The notes under the pieces were generated by a model. It searched no databases, was not told the origin of the DNA, and was given only the letters and a program-made list of their open reading frames with translations. Below are positions 32,155-43,822 of a stretch of 64,000 bases of DNA, one piece after another. Positions within the stretch are counted from its first letter, which is position 1. Each line of letters opens with the position of its first letter. The position numbers were made by a program, and so were the translations under genes. The DNA is from Viola odorata (taxonomy: Eukaryota > Streptophyta > Magnoliopsida > Malpighiales > Violaceae): positions 32,289,475 to 32,353,474 of the forward strand of contig OY829545.1 in the NCBI GenBank assembly GCA_963691705.1, given 5' to 3'.

Positions 32155-34128
32155 ATGGCTTCTGATTCAGAATCTACACCTCCTCAATCCCATGGTATTC
32201 TTTTTGCTCCTTGTAGAGAACTTTTTGCTTCTACTTCTGTCGATATTTTTGCCACAGTACAGGGAACCCCTTCTGGACAAACGGATTTTCTTTTTGGGCC
32301 AACGACGGGAACATCCTTCCCCCAGATGAGCATTCCACCTTCCCAAATGGCTGGATCTAGCTATTCCACTCCACCTCCGACGAGATCTATAATAGATAGT
32401 GCAAACAACCCTTTGGCGAATTCTTTGTTAGCTCTGCGTACCCACATGGACCAGTTGACCGCATTAGCTGCAGGACCGATTCCCAATCCCTCAGGACCCA
32501 CTATTTCTCCTCATCTAATATTTACTTTCACCCCGTCTATTGTCACTAATCGGCTGTTATCACCTCAGCAACACGGGAGTACCCCGCTGACTTTGCGTGT
32601 GATGATGGTCCCTACCAGCTTCGCGCAACCCGCTTATGGACGAGTAGAATCTTCCATACAGCGTACGCGAGAAATCCCCATATCCTAAGAGGAACGGTGG
32701 CATGACGAATATAGAGAACGTTGGGATGGCAGGCGAGATGAAATGGTTAGGGATGTGTCCCCCAGACACAGTGAAAGGTCGAGTAGTAGAAGACATCGAA
32801 CCCGATCACCCTAGAGTCACAACCGATCCCCTAGGCGACACCACGCACCTAATCCTCAAGACAAAAGCCATCATAGGGAAATTTCTCCTCTCCGTCGTCC
32901 TCGTGAAATCCTTGATGATACCGCCGGTCATCCGTTCAGCTATCGCATAAGGCATCACAGAGTCAATCGGCATGTGAAACTCCCCACGGAGTCTTATGAC
33001 GGCACAAGGGATCCCATCTCTCACCTTAAGAAGGTGAAAGACTTCGTGCAATTCTAAACTCACAGTGACGAGGCCTTGTGTCAGATCTTTGTCATGACGT
33101 TGTCAGGAGTCGCGCGCCTTTAGTTTGAAGGACTTCCGGCCGGATCCATTAATAGTTTCTCGCAGTTGGAAGCTAAGTTTCGAAGCCGGTTCAGTACAGC
33201 TGTTCCCATCAAGAAGTTTGTTGCAGATTTGTTCGATATACACAGAAAACCTCAAGAATCTCTGAAAGAGTTCCTTAGTCATTTCGATACGGAAATGTCA
33301 TTAATGTCAGGCATTACAATTAATTTCACCGTGGAAGCTTTGAAACAAAATTGTTGTTATGGAAAATTACGAGACACGTTGATGGTGGACCCCCCGGTGA
33401 CTTTGGATGAGCTGAGGCTGAAAGCCCATAATTACGCAAGGATGGAAGAGGATGAGAATAGAGACAAAACTCGAAACGTGCCACATGCTTCTAACGCTCC
33501 TATCAGCGCGACCCCTGATGATCGTTCTATTGACGATTACGCCTAACGAAAAGACCACATCCCTAAAGCCTCTAACCAGTAAAGAGGCAACTTTTTAAGG
33601 GGAAGACCCGGTAACTTCCCCACTCAGCGACAAGTGGATCCACCCAAGGGTCGAGTCTATGACCCAAATCTTCCTTCCCTCATACTTCTGAGAGAGGAAA
33701 TTTTAGCAATCGTTCAACAACAGAATCTTCCTATCTGTTATCCAGCCCTTGCGAAGCCGGGGGTAATCATGGGAGGAAGAGAAAATGCCTTTTGTAAGTT
33801 CCATAAAGTGAAGGGACACTCCACAGACGTGTGCAGGGAGTTAAAGTTGGCGATAGAGCGTCTAGTGGAAGAAGGATACCTGGGAGAATTCGCCACTAAG
33901 GCGAGAGAAGAAACTAGGAATAACCTGACAAATAGGGCCCCAGACAGTAGACAAGCGCCCCCTCACGCCCCAGGAGACGACGCCACCCCTAGTGGGAGAG
34001 TCAAGGAAGCGTTAGTAATTCATGATGAGGACATTCCCATCATTAATATCATAGATGGGGGCACACCGTATTTAGATGAGTCTGTGCCGTTAACGACCAT
34101 CACTGGAGGAGAGAAGCAAAAAATGTGA
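32155..34128 (+). pseudogene. gag: Tat gag (element B)
   Basis: Starts MASDSESTPPQSHGILF (32155). The N-terminal part to 32688 has a low-complexity Ser/Pro region. Then, in the same frame but past stops at 32686, 32812, 33055 and 33121, come the Arg/Ser-rich stretch and gag core (FRSRFSTAVPIKKF near 33180). Further stops lie at 33544 and 33580, followed by the zinc-knuckle-like CKFHKVKGHSTDVC (near 33795-33836). In E and here gag and pol share one frame. B loses it briefly at an A6 run near 34120, giving the TGA at 34126-34128. Confidence 0.88.
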
Positions 34129-36006
34129 AGGCGCGTTAGTGAAAAATGAAGCGATAAGTGCTCTAGATCGAATGATATTATCCTTCTCTGAGGAAGACGA
34201 GAATGGCATCATGTTTTACATAATGATGCATTAGTAGTCACACCCATAATTGGCAATCATGGAGTCGGAAGAACTCTCATCGATAACGGAAGTGCGGTAA
34301 ATTTATTTTCATTGGAGGCTTACAACCTCATGAAGCGTCCCGCTAGTGAGCTGACACCTTGCAAAAAGCCGATAATTGGGGTGGATGGAGTTTCTATCCC
34401 AGTGACTGGAGTCACCTTACTGCCTGTGTACTTTAGAGAAGACACGTCCAAAAGATCGGAGGAATTGTTGTTCTTGATAGTGGATCTTACCTTGCCCTAT
34501 AACGCCATACTTGGACGTCCGTTTCTCAATCATTTTGGTGCAGCGATATCTCAAAAGCACTTGAGGTTAAAGTATCCCTCGTGGGATGGAGTGGTCACAG
34601 TTAAAGGCGATCAGAAGCTGGCGGCCGAGTGTTACCTGCTTATGATGCAGAAGAGTTGTGATAGGTATGTGTTCGTGACTACGGATCCCTTCGAGCAGAA
34701 AGACAAAAAACGTACCCAGCCAGTGGATAAGATGGTGCCCATCCTTGTTAGTGGGGTCAGGGAGGTAAATTTCTTAGTTAGCGAGAAGTTAAGCCTTGAA
34801 GAAAGCACACTGTTAGCTCGATTACAAAACAAATATAAAGGAGAGTTCGCCTAGAAGCCCGCCGATATGCCCGGTATCTCATGTGAGGTAGCGGTGCATT
34901 GACTTAACGTTGATCCCAGCGTCAAACCAATCCAACAAAAGTGGCGAGCATTTTCTATAGAAAAAGCAACAGTCATCGACAAGGAGGTGTCAAAACGCCT
35001 AGACACGGGTTTCATCCGAGAAGTCCAATATCCGACTTGGCTAGGTAACCCCGTCCTTGTTCCAAAGCCTAACGGAGAGTGGCGCATGTGCATTGACTTC
35101 ACTGATTTAAATGACGCTTGTCCTAAGGATTGCTACCCGCTCCCTCGAATCAACTAGTTAGTCGACCAGACTGCCGGCTATGCTTTTTTGAGCTCTTTAG
35201 ACGCCAACTCTGGATACCATCAAATTCCCATGGCCGTTGAAGATGAAGAAAAAACCGCCTTCATCACCCCGATGGCCACTTACTGCTATACGATGATGTC
35301 GTTCGGGCTGAAAAATACTGGGGCAACTTTCCAGCACATGGCAAACAAGGAGTTCGAGAAACAAATCGGGAAGAAAGTATAAGCCTATGTAGATGATCTA
35401 CTAGTCAAGAGTCGAAGCTTTGAAGATCACCTAGTAGACTTGAAAGAGGTTTTTGACGTGATGAGAGAGCACCAAATGAAATTGAACCCCCGTAAATGCA
35501 TGTTTGCGTTTCAAACGGGCAAGTTCTTGGGTTACGTGGTTAGCCAGAAAGGCATCCAGCCCAATCCCTCGAAGGTCAAATCCATTCACGATATGATATC
35601 CCCCCGAACTATCGAAGAAGTGGAAAAGCTCACAGGGCGCGTTATCACCCTAGGACGGTTTATTTCTAAGCAAGGCGAGAGACGCCTGCCCTTCTTCAAG
35701 GTTATACGTAAAAAGGCTCCTTTTGGCTGGACCGAAGAATGCGAAGAGGCATTTACAAGCCTAAAAGCTTATCTTTCATCCGACTTGGTGTTGACACGAC
35801 CCGAGCCAGGGGATACTCTATACCTATACCTCGGTGTGGCTGATGAAGTGGTCAGTGTCATCCTCGTACGAGACGATAACCACATCCACCACCCCGTGTA
35901 TTTTGTCAGCCATGTTTTGAAAGATGCCAAGCTGCGGTATGCTCGCATAGAAAAAATAGTGTTTGCGCTGATACAGGCCACACGCAAAATGGACCGATAT
36001 TTCTAA
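34129..36006 (+). pseudogene. pol: Tat protease, RT and RNase H start (element B)
   Basis: Protease active site DNGSAVNLF near 34285-34311 and ILGRPFLNHF are present. A TAG at 34852-34854 replaces a Trp codon before KPADMPG; E has the same stop. RT has LVPKPNGEWRMCIDF, LDANSGYHQIPM and YVDD (35386-35397), interrupted by stops near 34902, 35157 and 35380. From 35440 it is open through the RNase H connection (WTEECEEAFTSLKAYLSSDL) to a TAA at 36004-36006. Confidence 0.88.
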
Positions 36007-38026
36007 GCCCACCCCATCATCGTGCTCACAGACCAACCCCTAAAAAGGATTTTCAGAAAACCTGAGTCCTCAGGAAGGATGCTGATTTGGGCCATTAAAC
36101 TCAAGCAGTTTGGGCTACAGTATAAAGCTCGTCCATCCATAAAAGTCCAAGTCCTAGCAGATTTTATAACTGAGTGCACGTTCACGCAGGATCCATTGAC
36201 AGGCTTACCCGAGGAAGAAAGAGATGACTTGGATCTCCCATTCCCTGAAACCTACACCGATTTATGGGTTGTCCAACGTGGATGGAGCCAAAAATCAAGA
36301 ACTAGCTGGAGTCGGAATCCTAGTAACCGGACCACTAGGCATATAGATACGATACGCCGTCAGGATCCTACAACTGTTATCCAATAACGCGGCAGAATAT
36401 GAGGCGTTGTTCGCCGGGCTCAGAATAGGAAAAAATCTGTCCACGAAAGCCATACACGACGCCGGAGTAATGGGAGACTTGCGGCTAAAGATATACGGCG
36501 ACTCCAAGCTAGTGATAGACCAAGTCTTGGGCAACTCTCAAGCCAGAGAACCCATCATGATTCAATATCTCTCTAAAGTGAAACACGAGTTGATGGAAAT
36601 AATAAAAAGGGGCATACAACTCAGCATTGAGCACGTCCCTGGAGAGGATAACGCTGAAGCAGACAATCTCGCCAAAATTGCAGCTAGCTCGGAAGCATCC
36701 ATACCTGCTGACGTGTACTTCGAAGAAATATCTATGCCTTCCTTCATGGAAGAACAAGCGTCGCTCTGTATCGAAGAAATTGAATATGACTGGAGAATCC
36801 CTGTAATAAAATACTTGAAGAATGATGAATTGCCCGAAGATAACGCCGAAAAGGAAAAAGTGTTGAAACAGGTGGCACGATGTACATTTTACGATGGGGA
36901 ACTAGTTCGGAGATGTTTCTCTCATCTAGCGGCCAAGTGCATAACGGAACAAGAGGGCCTCCACACTTTACGAGAAATCCACGAAGGAATATACGGTATG
37001 CATGTGTCTGGCGATACCTTGGCCGCGCAAGTCTTTACGTCAGGATTTTATTGGCCTACTATTCACAGGGATTGCAATAATTTTGTACGAACCTGTCAGA
37101 AATGGCAGGAGTTCTCCAAAATTCCCCGACAACCTGCGATGGAAATCTCTGAAATTGTGGCCCCCTGCCTTTTTGCCAAATGGGGAATTGACATCCTGGG
37201 CCCATTTCCAAAAGCAAGATCTCAGCTGAGATTTGTAGTCCTGGTAGTGGACTACTTCACGAAATGGCCGGAAGCGGAAGCAGTGGCCAACATTACAACA
37301 GAAAGGATATGGCGTATTTTTAAACACCAAGTTATTATGCGATTTGGTGTACCCAGTGTACTAGTCAGTGATAACGGGACACAATTCGCAAGTCAATTCT
37401 TTAGAGACTAGTGCGCGGAATTCCAAATCGAGCAAAGATTCTCTTCCGTAGCTCACCCGCAGACTAACAGTCAGGCGGAGGTAACCAATCGAAGTATTCT
37501 CAGTGGCATCAAGAAAAACTTAGAAGGATCCAAAAAGAAATGGGCAGACGAGCTGCTGTATATGATGTAGGCATACCGCATGACCGTTAAAACCAGTACA
37601 GGAGAAATGCCCTTCACCTTGACTTTCGGCACTGAGGCCGTCACACCGGTAGAAATCAGTACTCTAAACCTACGAGTGGCGTACTTCAAGGAAGAAACAA
37701 ATGAAGAGAGGTTACGAACAAACCTCGATGCATTGCCAGAACTACATGAAGAAACCCTTCTGAAAATGCTGTATTATAAGAGGAAAATGGCGCATTATCA
37801 CAACAGGCACGTTAAAGAACCATTGTTAAAAGCAGGGGATTTGGTACTCAGAGACAAACGAGCAGCCGGACAACGCATGTGGAAACTCAGTCCAAACTGG
37901 GACGGTCCATATCGCGTTACCCGCATTATCAAAAAAGGAGCATACCATCTGGAAACACTTAACGGTACTCCCTTACCAAACTCTTGGAACATAGCTCGTT
38001 TGAAATTATACCATGCTAGAATTTGA
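36007..38026 (+). pseudogene. pol: Tat second RNase H and integrase (element B)
   Basis: Continues LTDQPLKRIFRKPESSGRM. A one-base shift near 36270 moves to the frame of the archaeal-type RNase H (NNAAEYEALFAGL, IYGDSKLVIDQV, EDNAEADNLAKIA). The integrase zinc region reads TCQKWQEF, so one zinc-binding Cys has become Trp. Catalytic Asp in DILGPFPK and SDNGTQF and Glu in SQAEVTNRS are present. TAG stops lie at 36344-36346, 37409-37411 and about 37567. It ends naturally in ARLKLYHARI at 38026. Confidence 0.9.
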
Positions 38027-38139
38027 CATATCTTTGCACGTTTGGATAGCGTTAACAATAACATGCGTTAACACTCAAATTGGAAATATTCTTGTGCATT
38101 CTTGTGATTGATTACGTGCAGATAATGAAGGGTGCCATG

Positions 38140-38650
38140 AGTGAAAATCCTATCCTTGTGATGGCCGCTCCTAATCAGATGACTCACTAAGACGAGGCAC
38201 GCCCTGGCATACTTAAAGATTTAGTGTTGGGAGTGAAAATCCTATCCTTGTGACAACCGTGCTAACATAGGCGGCTCACTAAGACGAGGCACGCCCCAGC
38301 ACAGTCGGGAGTGAAAATCCTATCCTTGTGATAACCGTGCTAACATAGGCGGCTCACTAAGACGAGGCACGCCCCGGCACCCCTGGGAGTGAAAATCCTA
38401 TCCTTGTGACAACCGTGCTAACATAGATGGCTCACTAAGACGAGGCACGCCCCAGGGAAGCAAAAACTCCACCCTGGAAGTGAAAATCCTATCTGTGTGA
38501 CGACCGTGCTAACACAGACGTCTCACTAAGACGAGGCACGCTCCAGGGATGCGAGGTTTCAACACTTGGAAGTGAAAATCCTATCCTTGTGATGGTCGCT
38601 CCTGATCAGACGGCTCACTAAGACAAGGCACGCTCCAGGCCAAACGTGGA
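38140..38650 (+). repeat. Post-pol tandem array of element B, 6 units of about 75-95 bp
   Basis: Each unit starts (G/A)AGTGAAAATCCTATCCTT and ends CTCACTAAGACGAGGCACGC. The conserved ends can pair (CTTGTGA with TCACTAAG, CCT with AGG). The middle varies in two versions (GTGCTAACATAGGCGG or CTCCTGATCAGACGG). Better conserved than the array of A. Confidence 0.88.
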
Positions 38651-39718
38651 AATTCGAAATAAATCGTGATATCCCAGCGAGTAACCGGACGGCAAATACC
38701 CGGTGAAGTTGACTGGTTGAGAAAGTGATATGAGCAACACCAACAAAACCCTAACATAGGCGGGCGATGCCCCTAGTGGCAACTAGTGTTTATCATTACA
38801 CACTATTTTACTATCACAGTAAAGCAACAATTGAGAATGTGCAAGAAAATCGTAGAACCGTTGGAATAACGAAGAGACCAACGCCCGTGCAGGCGGTAAT
38901 ACCACACGGTCTGTCATCATGATTCGCATGGTGAGTGTAGCATTAATAGCAAATGTTCGGCCACCCTGATTCAAGAAACACTACTAGAAAATGACACATC
39001 AACATACATTTATATGGCATTTTCGGCCACTGGTGCGAGATATCTACATCCATACAGTGCTGTTATGAATGCTACCGCTCTGAAATTCATCTGGCTGATT
39101 AAATTATCTCTTCAAGGGAAATGACGACAATATTTGAGGCAGTAACGCCTCTAGAATGATACTCTCGATTTAAAGACGTATACGACGATAACGTCACAAT
39201 ATCTTCTCTTGCGACCACAGATTATATGCTACATATCATCGGTAATGTATATTACGATATCTTACTCTCGTAAGTTCTATTTCTAAAGCTATCTGTTATC
39301 TGCTATCTAATAAGCAGCGTTATTCTATCCTGACATGGAAATGCACATGCCTAGTCATGTCGCGATATCTTGCAAAATACTCGTTATCACATGTCTATGA
39401 TCCTACTGATTAGATGGCAATTCTATGGTTATACTATCTCTACTAGAATTATATGGTTTTGCTGCGTTATGGCAGCCCTGCAGGCAATGCTCAGGCCTTT
39501 TATCAACATCATCATCTTAATATCGACATCATTACCTTATCGTGGGAGTTCGAAAAAAAGAAACAGTGTAAAGAAGATCAACCACAAAGGCAGATAGCAA
39601 CCAAAATACATATATGATTGTTTAAAAACCCCTAAGGGGTTACAAAAGGCAAAAGCTCCAAGAGCAAGAAAAAAATGAGACGATGCCAAAATTTCAAGAA
39701 GGGTAGCAAAATGCCTAC
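38651..39718 (+). other. Non-coding stretch of B between array and antisense gene
   Basis: No supportable gene on either strand. The first part (to about 38720) resembles the equivalent place in A. The rest is rich in TATCT/AGATA words with no clear structure. Confidence 0.5.
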
Positions 39719-40944
39719 AGCGCCGTTGTCCCGCTATCCTCTTGCCCCTCGCAGTTCTTCGCCTTTGTCCTGTAAAAATTATCATCTGTAAGGACCACGG
39801 ACTTCTCCAGAAAGATGTGAGTAAGGTCCTCATCGCGAAACGTCTCCTCCCCATAAAGGTGCACGAATCAGTCGGACATGACACCTGCGGTCGTCTTGCA
39901 ATACCACTTGCATTTCTCGGCTGACTCCTTCTCCAGTGCGGCCTTCTCCTCTCTCAGTGTCGCCTTCTCCTCTTCCAGCGTAGCATTTTTACTCTTTTCT
40001 GCCGCTAATTCGGTGTTAAGTGCAGTCATCCTAGTAGCTTCTCGCTCGTTAGCATCTTTCAGCTCTTTCTTAACAATCGCCAAGGTCGTCGCCAGATCCT
40101 CGCGCTCCCCCGATAACTTCTCCGCTTCCTCTCGTTTCCTAGCAAGTTCTTCTGTAGCCTGGTGATAGGCGTTATGCAGCTCGTTGGAGGAAGAAGTGAG
40201 GGAGTCAACTTTCCTTGTCATGTGCCTGGCCCAGTAATGAAAGTTGTGAAAAGCAGAAAATATATCGGAGCGCATTGAATGCACTTGCTCCTCAGGAGTT
40301 CGAGAAAGAAATGCTTCCTCCTCCTCCTGGAGCGATAACATATGGGAAGCCAGCAAAGAAGAAGCCGTGGTAGAGCTATCACCCCCTACAGCCGCAAACC
40401 CAGTCCTACGCAAATTACCCAAGTCAATTTGATGAGTAACGGGCCCGGAATTGGATAGTGAACTCAAATCAGCCATAAGACGGGGAGCGGCAACCTCCCA
40501 CTCAAGAGGTGGACACATTGGAGCATTTGAGGGAACAAAAAATAAAGTAGTTAGGGATGGAGGTTGGTGAGAAGAAGTTCCCATAACAAGCCCAAAGGAA
40601 TCATGAGAATGGTAGGCTGGAAAATTGGACTCTGTTAAGTCCCCAGTGAAGCCCATGACTTGGGAAATGGAAGGAGGAGGCGGCGTGCCGAAGGAATTGG
40701 GCGAAACATGAAAGGGCCCGGAAATGCCCGCAGTTCTCAATGGATCAGAAGCTTGACCTCCAAAAGGCACATCAGAAACTAAGGTGGCAACATCCCCAGT
40801 ATCCTCCTCCTGATTGATAACGGGACCCCCCGGCAAGCTCACGGTCTCATCGTTATGTCGCGGTTTCTTGCGACGCTATTGGAATACATGGGACTAGTTC
40901 ATGTTATCTCCTAGTGACGAGTGAGCAGAAACAGCAGCAGTATC
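39719..40944 (-). pseudogene. Antisense gene of element B, C-terminal exon
   Basis: Homologue of antisense gene 1 of A. The exon starts after the acceptor TTATAG (40946-40945) with DTAAVSAHSSLG. It continues past stops near 40891 and 40876, then is open from about 40842 for over 320 residues: HVSPNSFG, MADLSSLSNSGPVTHQ, NFHYWARHMTRK near 40240, then a long coiled coil (ELARKREEAEKLSGEREDLA; EEEKATLREEKAALEKESAE). A TGA near 39868 is followed by about 48 more residues in frame to 39719. The N-terminal PF04195-like exon is missing because the element is cut near 41060. Confidence 0.75.
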
Positions 40945-41059
40945 CTATAAAAAGAAATGTTGAGAAAGATAAGAAAATGACAGAGAATGTTGAGAAACGT
41001 TAAAAAACAAAATGCGCGAGATAACGAGGAAATGGAAGAAACGCATACAGTGCCAATAT

Positions 41060-41633
41060 GCGTCTAGATTTTAACTTGCCCGCGAAAATTCTAAATCTAG
41101 AATTAAATAAAAGTACTTTCTGGCCCACATAAAAATTCTTATCCTTAATCAAGCTATCATGATATCTTTTGTTCTTCTCCTTGATTAGTTCAGCGTTCTC
41201 ATATGCGTCTCTACGCAATTCTTCCAACTCTTGGAGTTGAAGTTTCCTCGCTGCTCCATCCTTACTCATCTCGAGGTTACATTGTTTGATTGCCCAAAAT
41301 GATCGATGTGCCAACTCTACTGGAAGGTGGCATGACTTTCCATACACAAGGTTGTAAGAGGTGGTGCCAATTGGGGTTTTGAACATTATTTTGTACGCCC
41401 ACAGAGCGTCATCCAATCATTGGCTCCAATCCTTTCTGTTTGGGTTCACCGTCTTGGTAAGGATAGATTTTACTTCTCGATTCGAGACTTCAGCCTGCCC
41501 ATTGCTCGGTGGTTGACCTGATATTTGTTGAGTAGCGTTGGAACCACCTTGTTGCAAAAATGCGTTCTCCGATCGCTGATAATCACCTTGGGTATGCCGA
41601 ACCTGTTTAAGATATGAGATTTTAGAAACGATG
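41060..41633 (-). pseudogene. pol: Athila integrase core end and C-terminus (element C)
   Basis: Reads FLKSHILNRFGIPKVIISDR (the second Asp), THFCNKVVPTLLNKYQVNH, then in another frame [15 protein letters not shown] (catalytic Glu) and 41416-41060 [20 protein letters not shown] through [11 protein letters not shown]. The sequence then leaves integrase at about 41060-41070 and enters element B. Confidence 0.85.
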
Positions 41634-41726
41634 CATAGACACATAGAGTTGCAGTAGCTTGGGTATGCAAAAATGTTGATCTTGTACAGTCTATTGACAA
41701 GCGACACATAGACACATAGAGTTGCA
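41634..41726. repeat. Junction filler: 20-bp direct repeat at the PPR-integrase border
   Basis: catagacacatagagttgca occurs at 41634-41653 and 41707-41726. CTTGGGTATGC also occurs twice (41587-41597, 41658-41668). Templated filler of this kind is typical of end joining or template switching. Confidence 0.85.
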
Positions 41727-42757
41727 AAGCTTCTTCAGGATGATCATTTTGAGCATAACCTAACATCATTGAGTTCCAAGTCACAAGATTTCTCTCCCCT
41801 TTTGTTTTCTCGAAAAGCATCACCGCATTATCAATCTCACCATGCTTTGAATACATAGAAATCATTGTATTCATAGAAATTATAGTTTTCTGAGGCATGC
41901 TCTCAAACAATCTCTTAGAATCTTCAAAGAGATTACTCACTGCATATCCTTTAACCATCAGATTACATAAAGCGGAATCTCTCACATCCAGTCTATTAAA
42001 AATCATCTCTGCATCTGCAATCTTTTCCATCAATATAAGCTCGCCAATGATAGAAATTGCAGCCCTTAAGCATGGTTTACTTATTCCATCATAAACTCTC
42101 TTAGCTTCTTCAATAGCTCCAAAACCATAATAAAATTCAATCAAGCACAGCGAATGGATTGATCAAATTCAAGCCCATTTCTAATCAAGATCCCATGAAC
42201 AATCGTTCCAGCACTTAAAGCACGACATTTTCCACAAAACCTTATTACAGAATCGAATGTAAACTCATTAGGTGCCACTTCGCCACACTCCCTCATCTCT
42301 CTAAACAACTCCAGTGCCTTTTCACATCCATCATCACTCGTGGCACACCCCAAAATCAGTTTTGTCCAGGAAACCACATCCTTTTTTAGGCATTTGAATA
42401 AACAATTCATAAGCATCACTCGTTAAATTAGACTGCACGTAGCCCACAAGCATCACACTCCACAGCAACTCATTCCCATCCCGCAACTCATCAAAAATTT
42501 ACTTCGCCTCATCAATTTGCAAACAACTTGAGTAAAAATACAACGACGTACTGGCAACAAACTTGAAACTCTCGTACCCAGATTTTAAAGTCGCGCAATG
42601 AAGCAGCTTCCCATTGCAAAATGACCGAGTCCGAGCATAGGCACTTAGTCCAGTGCTGAAAGTGGTCTCGTTGGGTCTAATATTTGCACGAAGCATTGAG
42701 AAGAGTAGAGCGAGAGAGTCGCTGGGGTCACCCCATTTAGCGTAAGCCACAATAGCT
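41690..42757 (-). pseudogene. Captured PPR protein gene fragment inside integrase of element C
   Basis: PPR proteins bind organelle RNA. The minus strand holds several PLS-type pentatricopeptide units: [20 protein letters not shown] then [39 protein letters not shown] then KALELFREM; APNEFTFDSVIRFCGKCRAL; EEAKRVYDGI; RDSALCNLMVKGYAVSN; NTMISMYSKHGEIDNAVMLF; NLVTWNSMMLGYAQNDHPEE. A TAA near 42497 and frame changes near 42385 (A run) and 42144 break it. There are no introns, so it may derive from an intronless gene or from cDNA. It replaces only about a dozen integrase residues, and the last frame (42144-41470) reads from PPR straight into integrase. Confidence 0.88.
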
Positions 42758-42759
42758 TT

Positions 42760-43295
42760 GGCTTCAACCCATTTTGAAAGGTAATCAACAACAAGGATAA
42801 TATACTGGTTTCCTCCAGACCCGGGGAAAGGACCCATGAAGTCTACTCCCTAGACATAAAATATTTCACATGCAAAAGTTGGATTTAATGGCATCTGATT
42901 TCTAGCAGAAATATTACTAACTTTTTGACAATTAGGACAATTCATGGAAAATAAATAACAGTCTTTAAACAAGGTAAGCCAGTAAAAACCAGACTCCAAT
43001 ATTTTAAGTCCTGTCCTTTTTGGGCCAAAGTGGCCTCCACATGCTTCAGAATGACAAAAGCGTAAAATAGATTCAATCTCATCATGAAGGACACATCGCC
43101 TTAATATTTGTCCTTACAAATATTCCACATGTACGGTTTATCCCAAATAAAATATTTTGAATCTCTTTTTACCTTTTCCCTCTCTCGGTAGGACATGTTC
43201 TAGTCAAACTTACCTAACGCAAAATAATTTGCGATATATGCATACCAGGGTCTTTCTACCAAGGCAAGGATAAGGGCCTCGTCTGGTCCTTCTCC
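42760..43295 (-). pseudogene. pol: Athila integrase, zinc region and start of core (element C)
   Basis: Degenerate zinc region (YIANYFALGKFD, YFIWDKPYMWN, then several stops and frame changes), then the core start [28 protein letters not shown] (42837-42758). The sequence then changes to a PPR protein. Stop codons lie near 43200, 43110 and 42850. Confidence 0.8.
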
Positions 43296-43822
43296 CTATG
43301 CAAAGAAAAGGCTCTCGTCAGGAAACTCTTCGTTCATGGCTTGTGAGTCTGGATCCACTAGGATTCTGCTCAAATGGTAAGCGACTAGAATCTCCTTACC
43401 ATTTTTGTCCTTGATCTCCAGATTGAATTCTTGTAATAGGAGGATCCACCTGATCAACCTTGGCTTCGCCTCCTTCATGATCAACAAATAGCGCAACGCT
43501 GCATGGTCAGAATAAACAATCACCTTATTTTGGAGTAAATATGCACGAAATTTATCTAATGCAAAACAATAGCAAATAACTCCTTTTTGGTGGTTGTATA
43601 ATTCTTCTGCACATCATCCAACATGCGAGATGTATAGTAAATCACGTGCGGATCTCGTCCTTCCCTTTTACCTAAGACAACACCTATAGAATTGTTAGAA
43701 GCGTCACACATTATTTTGAAAGGCAAATTCCAGTTAGGCACTTTGATCATAGGTGCTAAAGTTAATTTCTCATTGAGCGTGCCAAACGCAGCCTCGCAAT
43801 CTGGTCCGAATTGGAATCCCAT
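43296..43822 (-). pseudogene. pol: Athila RNase H (element C)
   Basis: 43822-43556 reads FGPDCEAAFGTLNEKLTLAP, FKIMCDASNNSIGVVLGKRE and [20 protein letters not shown]. After a frameshift near 43555, 43523-43296 reads [14 protein letters not shown] and [15 protein letters not shown]. Catalytic-type Asp, Glu and Asp positions are recognisable. Confidence 0.85.

Larger units (their letters stand above)
31574..41060 (+). mobile_element. Tat-lineage Ty3/gypsy retrotransposon, 3'-truncated (element B)
   Basis: 5' LTR (31574-32068), primer site, gag-pol originally in one frame, post-pol array, and an antisense gene cut near 41060 where Athila element C begins. No 3' LTR remains. Close relative of E (much more similar to each other than to A), same lineage as A. 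Coding parts carry about a dozen stops. Confidence 0.9.

Noticed and set aside
39878..40165. Plus-strand Ser/Ala-rich ORF
   Set aside because: It is the complement of the coiled-coil part of B's antisense gene, which has a clear homologue in A; the minus frame is the real one.
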